Shown one piece after another: positions 36,950 to 45,927 of a stretch of DNA of 64,000 bases. Within the stretch, counting starts at the first letter, position 1. Each line of letters starts with the position of its first letter. The stretch comes from Shewanella canadensis (GTDB lineage Bacteria; Pseudomonadota; Gammaproteobacteria; Enterobacterales; Shewanellaceae). A program made the translations under genes and the position numbers. The stretch is from positions 496,001 to 560,000 of the forward strand of contig NZ_RXNU01000002.1 of assembly GCF_003966225.1 (NCBI RefSeq). Direction: 5' to 3'. A model generated the notes under the pieces. The model had not been told where the DNA came from. It made no database searches and saw nothing but the letters and a program-made list of their open reading frames with translations.

Positions 36950-37370
36950 TAGCAGCTTTCTTACTGCAGTGAGCTAACCACAAAGCGGAGAAGGTTGCTG
37001 ATAACAGGCACCTTCTCAGCTTTTAGCCCTTCTCTTAGCTCCTGGCCCTTAAACATTCGCGGCTAAAGCCGCTCCTACATAGAGATCATCGTATCTCGTA
37101 GCCCCTCGAAGCCCGTATCTCGCGACTCGCAGCTTATACCTATAGTGGTATTGTGATTAGTACTTAAATAGGGCACCTTATGGGGATAATTCAGCTAGAC
37201 TATCTAGTGGTAAAGTCAAGTGTCGGTCACTAGTGATCCCGCTTGTTCCACTCAAAACGTTATGCCTGAAACAGATAAGGATATCTAATTCTCAGATATG
37301 AGACCCGGTAAAGGAGTGCAGATCGCTGCACTCCTTTTTGTTATTCACCGATAGAAAGCGAGTGCTGACG
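36950..37370. ncRNA. Intergenic region with REP copy, structured segment and terminator; possible small RNA
   Basis: The REP-like sequence at 37055-37079 is followed by degenerate CTCG-rich words. From about 37150 several short inverted repeats follow (TCACTAGTGA; ATATCT/AGATAT). A strong terminator, GGAGTGCA-GATCGC-TGCACTCC plus TTTTT, ends at about 37339, only 32 bases before the next gene. This layout suits a small RNA or a regulated leader. It matches no riboswitch I know. Confidence 0.3.
37313..37339 (+). terminator. Intrinsic terminator upstream of the DUF998-like gene
   Basis: An 8-bp GC-rich stem (GGAGTGCA/TGCACTCC) with six-base loop and five T. It points in the same direction as the gene starting at 37371, which is unusual unless it ends a leader RNA or a small RNA. 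Confidence 0.7.
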
Positions 37371-38063
37371 ATGCAGACAGAACTCAATGTCCACTCTACC
37401 GATTACGATCTACACCGTTTGGTGATCTGGATGATCTTATCCGGCGCACTGGTGACCTCCGTCGGCATCTCTATCTCTGTCTGGGCCGAATATCAAAGAA
37501 TTGGTATCGAAGTATTTTTCAGACGTGCCGATTTGCTGGGAGATTATATTCACTCTCCACTGGCCTACGTCTATAACATGGCCTTGATTAGCGCTGGCTC
37601 GTGCATTTTATTAGCCATGTATGGTCTGTATCAGCTCAAACTCGGCGACTTTAGCCACTACCTATCACTTTCAGGCTTCTGGGTCGGACTCTCAATTATC
37701 CTGATTGGAGTATTCCCGATTAACTACCTCGATGAGCACAGGCTGGCATCGACCAGCTTCTTAATCGGCACCTTTGTCCTTCACCTGCTGACCATCGCCA
37801 CACGAATAAACCATAAAGAGATCTGTTCAAATTCACTGTTTGTGTTGGCTATTTTTGGTTTTATCAGTGCCTCAGGCCTTATTTATCAACTCGACTGGAG
37901 CCAGTTAGATTTTAAGCCCTGCCCCCACGACAAACTCGAGATATGTTGGGTGGCACTCAATATGTGGTTTCAGACCAATGTCACTATGCTTTGGTGTATC
38001 CTGCTGGCATTAAATGTAAGAAAGCTCGCTATAAATAATACGCAGGTGCAGACATCTAAATAG
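37371..38063 (+). CDS. DUF998-like multi-pass membrane protein
   Basis: 230 residues with about six hydrophobic helices (LVIWMILSGALVTSVGISISVW first). Topology and the GVFPINYLDEHRLAS loop resemble DUF998 proteins; function unknown. ATG at 37371 is chosen because the upstream part of the frame crosses the terminator. Only a weak GCGAG site precedes it. Confidence 0.65.
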   Translation: MQTELNVHSTDYDLHRLVIWMILSGALVTSVGISISVWAEYQRIGIEVFFRRADLLGDYIHSPLAYVYNMALISAGSCILLAMYGLYQLKLGDFSHYLSLSGFWVGLSIILIGVFPINYLDEHRLASTSFLIGTFVLHLLTIATRINHKEICSNSLFVLAIFGFISASGLIYQLDWSQLDFKPCPHDKLEICWVALNMWFQTNVTMLWCILLALNVRKLAINNTQVQTSK

Positions 38064-38227
38064 TCCAGATTCAAAAGCACCAGGAGATCATTCTATCGGT
38101 CGCCATTTAAATGCTAAAATCATCCACTGACTATTACTGCTCCCTCCTTCAATAGGCTCTATGACTTCATCTTCTATGGTTTCACCTGCAGCGTTTCACA
38201 ACAATAATTTCAGAGGCGAAAACTTCG

Positions 38228-38977
38228 ATGGAAAGTACTTCTGTGGCAAAAAAAGTCAGGCTCGCTAAGTATCTGGCTCTGACAGGTCTTTGCTCACGCA
38301 GGGCCGCGACACGTTATATTCGCGATGGCCAGATCATGATTGACGGGCGCGTAGCAAATCATGTCGATACCGTCACGCTCATTGAGACGCCCAATGGTAC
38401 TACGAGCTGCAAAGAGTCACTCCTGTTCGACGGCATTAAGGTCGAGGGCATAGAGTCGAAACAATACTGGATGCTCAACAAATGCGTCGGCACCGATTGC
38501 CGTCTGCTGCCCGATGACTCTGATTCCCTGCTTCACCTGCTACCTGCAAGCCCCAGACTCTACCCGGTTGGGCGTTTAGACAAAGATTCTCGCGGCCTTC
38601 TTCTACTCACCAATGATGGAGATCTTACCCAACGTCTGATGCATCCGGACTTCGGCCATACAAAAACCTATCATGTACGCGTTGATAAACCTTTTGACGA
38701 TCATTTTCTAAAAGAGATGGCTCAGGGAGTTAGCTACCGTGACGTCACTACCCTCCCCTGTAAGATGAAGCGTCTTGATGACGATAAATTTGAGATCGTC
38801 CTGACACAAGGCCTGAATCGACAGATCCGCCGCATGAGCCAGTCTTTGGGTTTTAAGGTAATCGATCTTAAACGGGTTCAAATACAAACCTTGGTACTTG
38901 GTGAACTAAACGAGGGAGAGATGAGAGAGTTAACTATGGAAGAGGTTGATAGGTTAAAGCAGACAACGAGTTCCTAG
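38228..38977 (+). CDS. RsuA/RluF-family RNA pseudouridine synthase
   Basis: Isomerises uridine to pseudouridine in rRNA or tRNA. An N-terminal S4 domain (VRLAKYLALTGLCSRRAATRYI) precedes the catalytic motif VGRLDKDSRGLLLLTNDGD with the active-site Asp, and QGLNRQIRRMSQSLGF. Overall it is closest in pattern to RluF, which modifies 23S rRNA U2604 in E. coli; the target is not proven here. Confidence 0.88.
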   Translation: MESTSVAKKVRLAKYLALTGLCSRRAATRYIRDGQIMIDGRVANHVDTVTLIETPNGTTSCKESLLFDGIKVEGIESKQYWMLNKCVGTDCRLLPDDSDSLLHLLPASPRLYPVGRLDKDSRGLLLLTNDGDLTQRLMHPDFGHTKTYHVRVDKPFDDHFLKEMAQGVSYRDVTTLPCKMKRLDDDKFEIVLTQGLNRQIRRMSQSLGFKVIDLKRVQIQTLVLGELNEGEMRELTMEEVDRLKQTTSS

Positions 38978-39042
38978 GATCTAGGAACTCGAATCTCGAG
39001 CTGCGAAAATCTATCTCACAACTCGAAACTCGTCGCTAAATG

Positions 39043-41199
39043 CTAGTGCACGATCTCCATCTCGGCTAACAAGTTATCTGCATTGTCCAGATACTTCATA
39101 ACCCAAAGCATGTAGCGGCTATCGACCTGAATGGAGCGGTTAGTCTCAGGATCGTAACCCCAATCGCCGATGATACTCTCATACACACCATCGAACAGCA
39201 GGCCAACTAACTCGGCGCGGCCGTTCAATGTCGGTGAACCAGAATTACCACCTGTGGTATCTAAGGTCGACAGGAAGTTAACCGGTACAGAGTCCAGAGA
39301 TTTCACGTAGAAGTCGCCATACTGCTTCTGCTTAATCAGCTCAAGCTGCTTAGATGGAGCATCGAAAGGGTTAGCTCCCGTATCTTTAGCCAAAATGCCT
39401 TCTAAACGCGTGAATGGCACAGCCTGCAGACCGTCCTGAGGCGAGTAACCTTTCACATGACCGACAGTCACACGCAGACTAGAGTTAGCATCGGCGTACA
39501 CCGGCTTACCCAGTTCAGTGTTATAAGCGATGATGGCATCCATATACTGAGGACGCACCTTCATCAACTTACCCGCAAGCTCCTTATCTTTCTTCTCTTC
39601 CTTCATGTCAGTGTCATACATGGCAACGGCAAACTTGATGAAAGGATCATTAGATGCTTTAAAATCGGCAACCGACTTATCCAGCCAAGCCAGACGGGGA
39701 TCCATATCACCAAGTGTTGTCTTGGCATACATCTTATCTAAGGTCTTAGACAGCTTCTTTTCGTCCAGCTTCTTACCGATACCGAACACTTTATCTAAGG
39801 CACTGATACGCTCGCTGGCTGGCAATACGGCATAACGCTTCAACATATCGAACAGTACCGCTTTATCGACGCTGGCAGCATAACGACGATCGATACGCTC
39901 CATTGAAGATTTGAAGCGGATCATGTCACGCTCCTGGTAACCCGGCTCACGCGCCATATCATCGAGCTGCTTCTCATTGGCAAGGCGATATAGCTTACGT
40001 GCCGTAGGCACCATAGTGGTGTAACGGATATAGCCTAAGATGGTATCGCGCGCCTGATGGTCTTGCCCCTCGACAATCAACTTATCCAGCTCTGCCAACG
40101 TCTTACCATATTGCTGCTGACGCTTACTGTCTTTGCTAATCCAGTTCGCCAGCTCAGACTCACGACCCTTACGGTCATCGAGCATGGTCGACTTGCCATA
40201 AAACTCGATCATAGAGGTGAAGTTCTTGGCATAGTTAGCCAGACCCGCAATCAGGCTCTCATACTTGATGCGCTCGTCGCTGCCTTCAGGCGCCGTTTCC
40301 TTGATGATCTCGATGAAGCGTTCGCGCAGCATCTTACCTTCAGGGTAAGCCCACTCAAACTGATTCTCGACTTCATTGGCGGTGCGGTAGCGGTTAGTAC
40401 GTCCAGGATAACCGGCAACCATGACAAAATCGCCATCGCTCACGCCCTTAGCAGACACCTTCAGGAAGCTCTTTGGCTCATAGGGTACGTTGTCTTTACT
40501 GAAATCGGCAGGCTTACCCTGTTTAGATACGTAACCACGATAGAAAGAGAAATCACCGGTGTGACGAGGCCACATCCAGTTATCGACATCTCCGCCGTAT
40601 TTACCCACGCTTGCAGCCGGGTTATACACCAGACGCACATCACGGATCTCAAGTTGCTTAACCAGGTAATACTCGAGGCCACCATGGAAGCTATAGACCT
40701 GACAACGATATCCATCTTCGGCTTCACACTCGGCAACTAAAGATTTCTCCTGATGCTCTATGCCCTGATAAAACGCATTACCAACCTTGCTCTCTAACCC
40801 TTTCTTAACCTTATCTGTCACGTCGGTTACGGCTTCGGTCACGTAGATACGAGAACCGGGTGTAGCCTGTAGCTCTTCACCATAAGACTTAGCCAGAAAA
40901 CCATCTTTAAGCAGGTTTTTCTCGGGAGTCGAGTTGTACTGAATCGAGCCATAGGCACAGTGATGGTTAGTCACTGCAAGGCCTTTAGGCGAGACGAATG
41001 AAGCGGTGCAGCCACCCAGGCTGATCACGGCATTCATTGGGAATTCGGTGAGTTTCGAGATTGATTTTGCATCGATCTCCAGCCCTTTAGCCTTAAGTTC
41101 ATCGGCCAAAGCAGGCAGTTGGTATGGTTGCCACATACCTTCGTCGGCTTGAGCACCAAAAGAGGCGGCGACAGCGACAGTAAGAAGCCATTTTTTCAT
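39043..41199 (-). CDS. S46 family dipeptidyl peptidase (DPP7/DPP11 type)
   Basis: Periplasmic serine peptidase removing N-terminal dipeptides. Signal peptide MKKWLLTVAVAASFGAQAD; catalytic His in AVTNHHCAYGSIQ; Asp region GDVDNWMWPRHTGDFSFYRGY; nucleophile Ser in TTGGNSGSPTLNG. At the specificity position after LLFD the residue is Gly, as in DPP7 (hydrophobic P1), where DPP11 has Arg or Ser. Length 718 is typical. Single gene. Confidence 0.92.
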   Translation of the reverse strand: MKKWLLTVAVAASFGAQADEGMWQPYQLPALADELKAKGLEIDAKSISKLTEFPMNAVISLGGCTASFVSPKGLAVTNHHCAYGSIQYNSTPEKNLLKDGFLAKSYGEELQATPGSRIYVTEAVTDVTDKVKKGLESKVGNAFYQGIEHQEKSLVAECEAEDGYRCQVYSFHGGLEYYLVKQLEIRDVRLVYNPAASVGKYGGDVDNWMWPRHTGDFSFYRGYVSKQGKPADFSKDNVPYEPKSFLKVSAKGVSDGDFVMVAGYPGRTNRYRTANEVENQFEWAYPEGKMLRERFIEIIKETAPEGSDERIKYESLIAGLANYAKNFTSMIEFYGKSTMLDDRKGRESELANWISKDSKRQQQYGKTLAELDKLIVEGQDHQARDTILGYIRYTTMVPTARKLYRLANEKQLDDMAREPGYQERDMIRFKSSMERIDRRYAASVDKAVLFDMLKRYAVLPASERISALDKVFGIGKKLDEKKLSKTLDKMYAKTTLGDMDPRLAWLDKSVADFKASNDPFIKFAVAMYDTDMKEEKKDKELAGKLMKVRPQYMDAIIAYNTELGKPVYADANSSLRVTVGHVKGYSPQDGLQAVPFTRLEGILAKDTGANPFDAPSKQLELIKQKQYGDFYVKSLDSVPVNFLSTLDTTGGNSGSPTLNGRAELVGLLFDGVYESIIGDWGYDPETNRSIQVDSRYMLWVMKYLDNADNLLAEMEIVH

Positions 41200-41302
41200 T
41201 ATATTAAGTCCGTTTTGAATTATTATTCGATCAATTTGCTTATGTTGATTGTATTGCTGGTATTGATTGCGTTGCGAGTTATCGCTTTGCTAAAAACCGG
41301 GC

Positions 41303-41346
41303 AAAAAAAAGCCGAGTCCAATATTTTCATATTCGAACTCGACTTT
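41303..41346 (-). terminator. Intrinsic terminator of the TyrP-type permease gene
   Basis: On the reverse strand an imperfect stem GTCGAGTTCGAATAT / ATATTGGACTCGGC with loop GAAA is followed by eight T. It lies between the permease stop and the S46 peptidase start. Confidence 0.8.
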
Positions 41347-41428
41347 ATCATAAGCGGCCATCGTTACGACAGCCCCTGAATTATTCCCTTACAAAGCTAT
41401 AAGCCTGTACGGGCCTGTAAAGGGCCGG

Positions 41429-42619
41429 CTATAGGGCGACCCAAAGTTGTGACGCGATAATCACGGTGCCTAACACGCCTGCTATAGCCAACGCGGGGGT
41501 TCCACCCGCTACCTGATAACCATTCTCTGTTGCCTGTGGGCGTTGCTTTAACGCCATCACGATTGGCAGGAAGATGATCATCACGACCAAGGGAATAGCC
41601 GCAAAGCCCAGTACCGCCACGAACCCTTCCGGAATATAGAGCGCGCACAAGACCGGAGGAACGAAGGTGATCAACCAGGTTTGAATACGACCCGCAATGG
41701 TAGGTCTGGCTCGGGTTAACTCTCCGATGAAGTCATACAAGCTTAAGGTCACACCGAGGAAAGAGGTGACTAAGGCAAAGTCCGCAAATAGCGAGATACA
41801 CTTACTCACCCATGGCTGAGCCGCAATATCCTGCAGAGAGCTCACCAGTGCCGGCAGCGAACCGGCAAAACCGTGAATGGCTTCACCGCCAACGGTACCC
41901 AGTGTTACCAATAACCATAAAACATAACATAGCAGAGGCAGGGTTGAGCCAATCAGGAGCACCTTACGCAGTGTCATAGTATCGCCGTCGAGATAGCGCA
42001 CTAAGGTTGCGATACAGACGTGAAAACCAAATGAGGTAAATACCACAGGGATCGCTGCCATCCAGACATCGAAGTTCCCCCCTTCTATCGCGGCAACCGC
42101 CATCTTAGACGGGCTGATTTCAGGCATTAAGAATCCGACGGTAACGACCAGAAGTGCGATCATCAAAGAGAACAGGATACGTGAAACCTTATCGACCCAG
42201 GCCACACCAAGGGCGGCAAACAGTCCCAGCGTCAGAGTAAACATGACCACTGCAACTTGGTTATCTAACGCGACATCGAACATGGTTTCTGCTTTCAAAA
42301 CCAATAGAGATGAACCACCAGTGAGGTATGCCGCAGTCAAGGCAAACAGTAAGCTTAAGAAGGAAGCCCCCTGAATAAGCTGACCTCTCTTACCCAAAAC
42401 TTTACCAGTAATGGCATGCACATTGTCACCCACGCCGGTGCGAAGATTAATCTCCAGCATCAGTAGTGAGGTGTAAGCAGAGACTCCCCAAATAAGAACG
42501 AGTAAGAGTATGGCTGGAATGATCCCAAGAGCAGCGGTGGCCAGAGGCAACGCTAACATTCCGGCACCGATGGCGGTACCAGCAACGATAGCAATAGAGC
42601 CGAGCATTTTTAAATTCAC
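41429..42619 (-). CDS. tyrP: Aromatic amino acid permease, TyrP/Mtr/TnaB family
   Basis: Proton-coupled importer of tyrosine or tryptophan with about 11 helices. Family wording: GTAIGAGMLALPLATA near residue 14, SAYTSLLMLEINLRT, VFTSFGFHVCIATLVRYLDGD and SLYDFIGELTRA. It is closer to TyrP than to Mtr/TnaB by eye, but specificity is not certain, and it could serve the distant tryptophanase. GTG start at 42619 with AGGA upstream. Possible TyrR box at 42887-42904. Confidence 0.85.
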   Translation of the reverse strand: MNLKMLGSIAIVAGTAIGAGMLALPLATAALGIIPAILLLVLIWGVSAYTSLLMLEINLRTGVGDNVHAITGKVLGKRGQLIQGASFLSLLFALTAAYLTGGSSLLVLKAETMFDVALDNQVAVVMFTLTLGLFAALGVAWVDKVSRILFSLMIALLVVTVGFLMPEISPSKMAVAAIEGGNFDVWMAAIPVVFTSFGFHVCIATLVRYLDGDTMTLRKVLLIGSTLPLLCYVLWLLVTLGTVGGEAIHGFAGSLPALVSSLQDIAAQPWVSKCISLFADFALVTSFLGVTLSLYDFIGELTRARPTIAGRIQTWLITFVPPVLCALYIPEGFVAVLGFAAIPLVVMIIFLPIVMALKQRPQATENGYQVAGGTPALAIAGVLGTVIIASQLWVAL

Positions 42620-42886
42620 AAAATTGTCCTGTTAGATTTGTATTTCAACTATTTTGGCGGGTCAAATTTAGAACGATTTTGAAGGAGAGATTTTGCAAGA
42701 TATCAAATCAAGATTAACAGCCTCCAATCGAATCGGGTCTATCGACCACCATGATTTCAATTGGCCTCAATGGCTTAGTTAATCAATAAGTGAATTCACC
42801 CAATTAACTCAGCCACTGAGGCTGCATAAATCGAGAAGAAAATTGATAGAACTGCTGCATTACGACTCTATACTCTAAAAAATGAT

Positions 42887-42904
42887 TGTAAGCGGACATT
42901 AACA
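42887..42904. promoter_or_regulatory. Possible TyrR box
   Basis: TGTAAG-N6-TTAACA matches the TyrR consensus TGTAAA-N6-TTTACA at 10 of 12 positions. It lies 268 bases upstream of the TyrP-type permease start. The distance is long, so support is modest. Confidence 0.35.
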
Positions 42905-42944
42905 GCTCAGCCCCCGGTGGGCAAGCCACTTGTACACAAACTAA

Positions 42945-42981
42945 GACTCGATATAAAGTTGTAACATCTTTATATCGAGTC
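42945..42981. repeat. Perfect 14-bp inverted repeat in the tyrP-mneA spacer
   Basis: GACTCGATATAAAG and its exact complement flank a nine-base loop. It lies in the 486-base divergent spacer between the permease and the riboswitch promoter. It could be an operator, an attenuator of the permease leader or a terminator-like stem; no T-run is present. Confidence 0.5.
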
Positions 42982-43071
42982 ATTAAAGTTAATAGACAAA
43001 CCGCCCAGATCAACTGACCTTTGTAAAAATTGTTAGATTCCTCATAGATAACCCAAAGCCGCTCGAACGAG

Positions 43072-43099
43072 TTGCACTCAATCTAAGCTTTAGTATAAT
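43072..43099 (+). promoter_or_regulatory. Sigma-70 promoter of the manganese-exporter riboswitch
   Basis: TTGCAC and TATAAT separated by 16 bases. Transcription would start near 43106, just before the riboswitch aptamer. Confidence 0.7.
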
Positions 43100-43105
43100 G
43101 CCGCC

Positions 43106-43348
43106 ACTACTTCAGGGGAGTAGCTAACTATTTAGTCTGATTCAGTGATGGGTTCTATCAATATAGACGTGTCAGCAGGTTAAACAGAGTGAACATCAAC
43201 ATACTTGGCCACATCGCCATGGTGTTCACGGCAACAGGACTCGATGAGTCATATTGCCAGGCAAGACCTGAGTGCAGTTACCGCTTATTATTTATAATGA
43301 ATTGGGGGGCGGTGGAACTGTGCTCGGAATTTTTTGCCCCCCAAAGGA
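43106..43348 (+). promoter_or_regulatory. yybP-ykoY manganese riboswitch
   Basis: The conserved aptamer words are present: GGGGAGTAG at 43115-43123 and GGCAAGACCTGAG near 43260, with TCAGG/CCTGA able to close the basal helix. The output part holds TTGGGGGGC (43302-43310), which pairs with GCCCCCCAA (43336-43344) directly against the AAAGGA ribosome-binding site. Mn2+ binding should therefore change access to the site. Riboswitches of this class control UPF0016 exporters such as the gene that follows. Confidence 0.85.
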
Positions 43349-43358
43349 ATCTAATTAA

Positions 43359-43925
43359 GTGGAAGCTTTACTCGCATCAACTCTTACCGTTGCCATTGCC
43401 GAAATCGGTGATAAAACTCAACTGCTCGCTCTCATCCTTGCCGCCAGATTCAGCCACCTCAGTGGAGGGAAAACGGCCATCATTCTTGGTATATTCCTTT
43501 CTACGTTAGTGAATCACTTTGCCTCCGCCTGGCTTGGTCAATGGGCCATAGGCCTGATAAGTCCTGAATTGGCCAGATACCTGATTGCGGGTTCATTTTT
43601 TGCCATCGCACTCTGGGTTCTCGTTCCCGATAAGATGGATGAAGAGCAGAGCCGTTTCTATAAGATGGGCCCCTTTGTCGCGACCTTTATTCTGTTTTTT
43701 ATCGCAGAGATGGGAGACAAGACCCAAATTGCTACCGTGGTGTTAGCGGCAAAATATGATGCACTGGCTATGGTGGTTATGGGGACGACTTTAGGCATGA
43801 TGATAGCCAATGTTCCCGTGGTCATTGTCGGTCACTTAAGCACAGAAAAGCTGCCTATGACCCTGATACACAGAGGTTGTGCAGTGCTGTTTGCATTATT
43901 GGGTGTGGTTACCCTGTTCTTTTAA
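43359..43925 (+). CDS. mneA: UPF0016/GDT1-family manganese exporter
   Basis: Exports Mn2+ across the inner membrane (Vibrio MneA, family of human TMEM165). Two inverted halves, each with the signature E-x-G-D-K-T: IAEIGDKTQLLALILAARF and IAEMGDKTQIATVVLAAKY. Six helices, 188 residues. GTG start at 43359 ten bases after AAAGGA. The yybP-ykoY riboswitch upstream supports the metal. The stop codon lies inside a 7-bp repeat. Confidence 0.92.
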   Translation: MEALLASTLTVAIAEIGDKTQLLALILAARFSHLSGGKTAIILGIFLSTLVNHFASAWLGQWAIGLISPELARYLIAGSFFAIALWVLVPDKMDEEQSRFYKMGPFVATFILFFIAEMGDKTQIATVVLAAKYDALAMVVMGTTLGMMIANVPVVIVGHLSTEKLPMTLIHRGCAVLFALLGVVTLFF

Positions 43926-43987
43926 GTTTTAAGTTTTAAGTTTTAAGAAGAATAACTTACCGCTTATAGCTTATAGCTTATAGCTTA
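43921..43987. repeat. Two adjacent 7-bp tandem repeats after mneA
   Basis: TTTAAGT runs nearly four times (43921-43947), beginning in the last codons of mneA. CTTATAG follows about 3.6 times (43963-43987). Two different heptamers stand side by side. Confidence 0.85.
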
Positions 43988-44013
43988 CGACTTCTGTCTC
44001 TCTGCTATGTCCT

Positions 44014-44045
44014 AAAAAAGCCAGCGCTCCAAGCGCTGGCTTTTT
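44014..44045. terminator. Bidirectional terminator between mneA and catalase
   Basis: GCCAGCGCT-CCA-AGCGCTGGC forms a nine-bp GC-rich stem flanked by A6 on the left and T5 on the right, serving both convergent genes. Confidence 0.9.
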
Positions 44046-44073
44046 CAATTCATCACACATTCACTGTTAAAAC

Positions 44074-45570
44074 TTACAAACCTAAAGTCTGTTTGATGCG
44101 TTGACCGTAGTCGGCATCGGCTTTAGTGAAATGCTCGACCATGGTCTGCTGCACATCAAGCGTGGTCTGACTCAGGGTGCCGCAGATATTGCTAATCAAG
44201 CGCGCTTTTTCCTCTTCGGGTAAGATGCGATACAGGTTACCCGCCTGAGTGAAGTCATCCTGATTATAACGACTGTACCTGTCGGCTTCACCGTCGAGTC
44301 GCAAGGGTGGCTCGATAAACTGAGAGGTATCGCTCAACCCTTCAATGCGGCTATTTGGGCCCCCACTGTTCGGACCATAGTTTGCGGAAGCGTCACCGCC
44401 GGTCTGACTGCCATGATAAGGACACTGAGTTCCCGCCATCGCTCCGGCTCTTTGATGATGATTAGCCTTAGTCCCATGAGGGCAATTTACAGGTAACTGG
44501 TTATAGTTAGCCCCGATACGATAGCGCTGAGCATCGGCATAAGCGAATAGTCTGGCCTGCAACATCTTATCCGGTGAGGCGCCAACACCCGGTACCAGAT
44601 TGCTTGGCGCTAATGCTACCTGCTCTACTTCGGCAAAGTAATTTTCCGGCATACGGTTGAGTTCCAACTCACCAATTTCGATCAGCGGGTAATCGGCGTG
44701 CGGCCATACCTTAGTCAAGTCGAATGGGTTGATAGAATAGGTATTCGCATCGGCCTCAGCCATTATCTGTACGTTCACCGCCCAACGAGGGAAGTTGCCA
44801 TCGGCAATCGCCGCGACCATGTCTCGTTGAGACGAATCGGGATCGATACCCTTTAAAATATCGGCCTGCTCAGGAGTGAGGTTAGCGATCCCCTGCTTTG
44901 TCTTGAAGTGGAACTTAACCCAGAAACGTTCACCCTTATCATTCCACAGTGAATAGGTATGTGAACCATAGCCATTCATCTGACGATAGTTAGCCGGGAT
45001 CCCGCGATCAGACATCAGCACAGTGACCTGATGTAAAGCCTCGGGGTTCAATGCCCAGAAGTCCCACATTGCCTGCGGATCTTTAAGGTTTGTCTGAGGG
45101 TTACGTTTTTGGGTATGGATAAAGTCCGGAAACTTAATCCCGTCACGCAGGAAAAAGGTTGGCGTGTTATTACCCACTATGTCGTGATTACCACGAGCGG
45201 TGTAAAAACGCAGACCAAAGCCCCGGGGATCTCGCTCGGCATCGGCCGATCCCATCTCACCGCCTACGGTAGAGAAACGCACGAAGGTCTCAGTCTGTTT
45301 GCCCACTTCATTAAAGTGATCCGCAATAGTGTACTCACTCAAATCTTTTGTCAGAGTGAAAGTGCCATAAACCCCGGTACCTTTCGCATGGACCACTCGC
45401 TCCGGAATACGCTCACGGTTGAAGTGAGCGAGTTTTTCTAACAGATGAAAATCTTGCAGCAGTACGGGTCCACGCTCTCCCGCCGTCAATGAGTTTTGAT
45501 CATCGGCAACCGGCGCGCCATTTTGGCTGGTCAGGTAGTTGGTTTGCTCTGTCATATCTTGCTTATTCAT
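44074..45570 (-). CDS. Monofunctional heme catalase (small-subunit clade)
   Basis: Breaks hydrogen peroxide down to water and oxygen. Seen: active-site His in RIPERVVHAKGTGVYGTF, Asn/Phe region NNTPTFFLRDGIKFPDFIHTQKRNP, and the heme-ligand Tyr in RLFAYADAQRYRIG. The 498-residue length fits clade 3 (KatA/KatB type). ATG at 45570 follows GGAGAAGAGC; a TTG at 45582 is less likely. OxyR control is expected but no box was identified. Confidence 0.94.
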   Translation of the reverse strand: MNKQDMTEQTNYLTSQNGAPVADDQNSLTAGERGPVLLQDFHLLEKLAHFNRERIPERVVHAKGTGVYGTFTLTKDLSEYTIADHFNEVGKQTETFVRFSTVGGEMGSADAERDPRGFGLRFYTARGNHDIVGNNTPTFFLRDGIKFPDFIHTQKRNPQTNLKDPQAMWDFWALNPEALHQVTVLMSDRGIPANYRQMNGYGSHTYSLWNDKGERFWVKFHFKTKQGIANLTPEQADILKGIDPDSSQRDMVAAIADGNFPRWAVNVQIMAEADANTYSINPFDLTKVWPHADYPLIEIGELELNRMPENYFAEVEQVALAPSNLVPGVGASPDKMLQARLFAYADAQRYRIGANYNQLPVNCPHGTKANHHQRAGAMAGTQCPYHGSQTGGDASANYGPNSGGPNSRIEGLSDTSQFIEPPLRLDGEADRYSRYNQDDFTQAGNLYRILPEEEKARLISNICGTLSQTTLDVQQTMVEHFTKADADYGQRIKQTLGL

Positions 45571-45927
45571 GCTCTTCTCCAAAAATCAAATCTGCTCGTT
45601 GTGGCTCATTTCAATTAACCAATTTTCAATCACGTCGTAGATGGTAGGCATAGATATAGCTCCGTAAATTAATCATTAGGGCCATAAGCTTAAGAGTCAT
45701 TGTAAAGTTAGCCTCTTAAGTCGTACCTATGTCGATGGAGTAATGATAGTCAAAGCAACAAAAACAACAAAGCGATTAAATAAGATGACCTTAATCGATT
45801 TTAACAGATGAGATAAAGATTAAAGATAACCGCGCTGTGTGATCGCTCGAATGTGTGAGTGAGTGTGAAGCTCGAAGCGCACGAGGGGAAACAACGGATA
45901 TACTATCAACGAGTAATAGCAAATACC

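Noticed and set aside
43189-43509. Forward ORF of 106 codons upstream of mneA
   Set aside because: It lies on the riboswitch and overlaps mneA in another frame.
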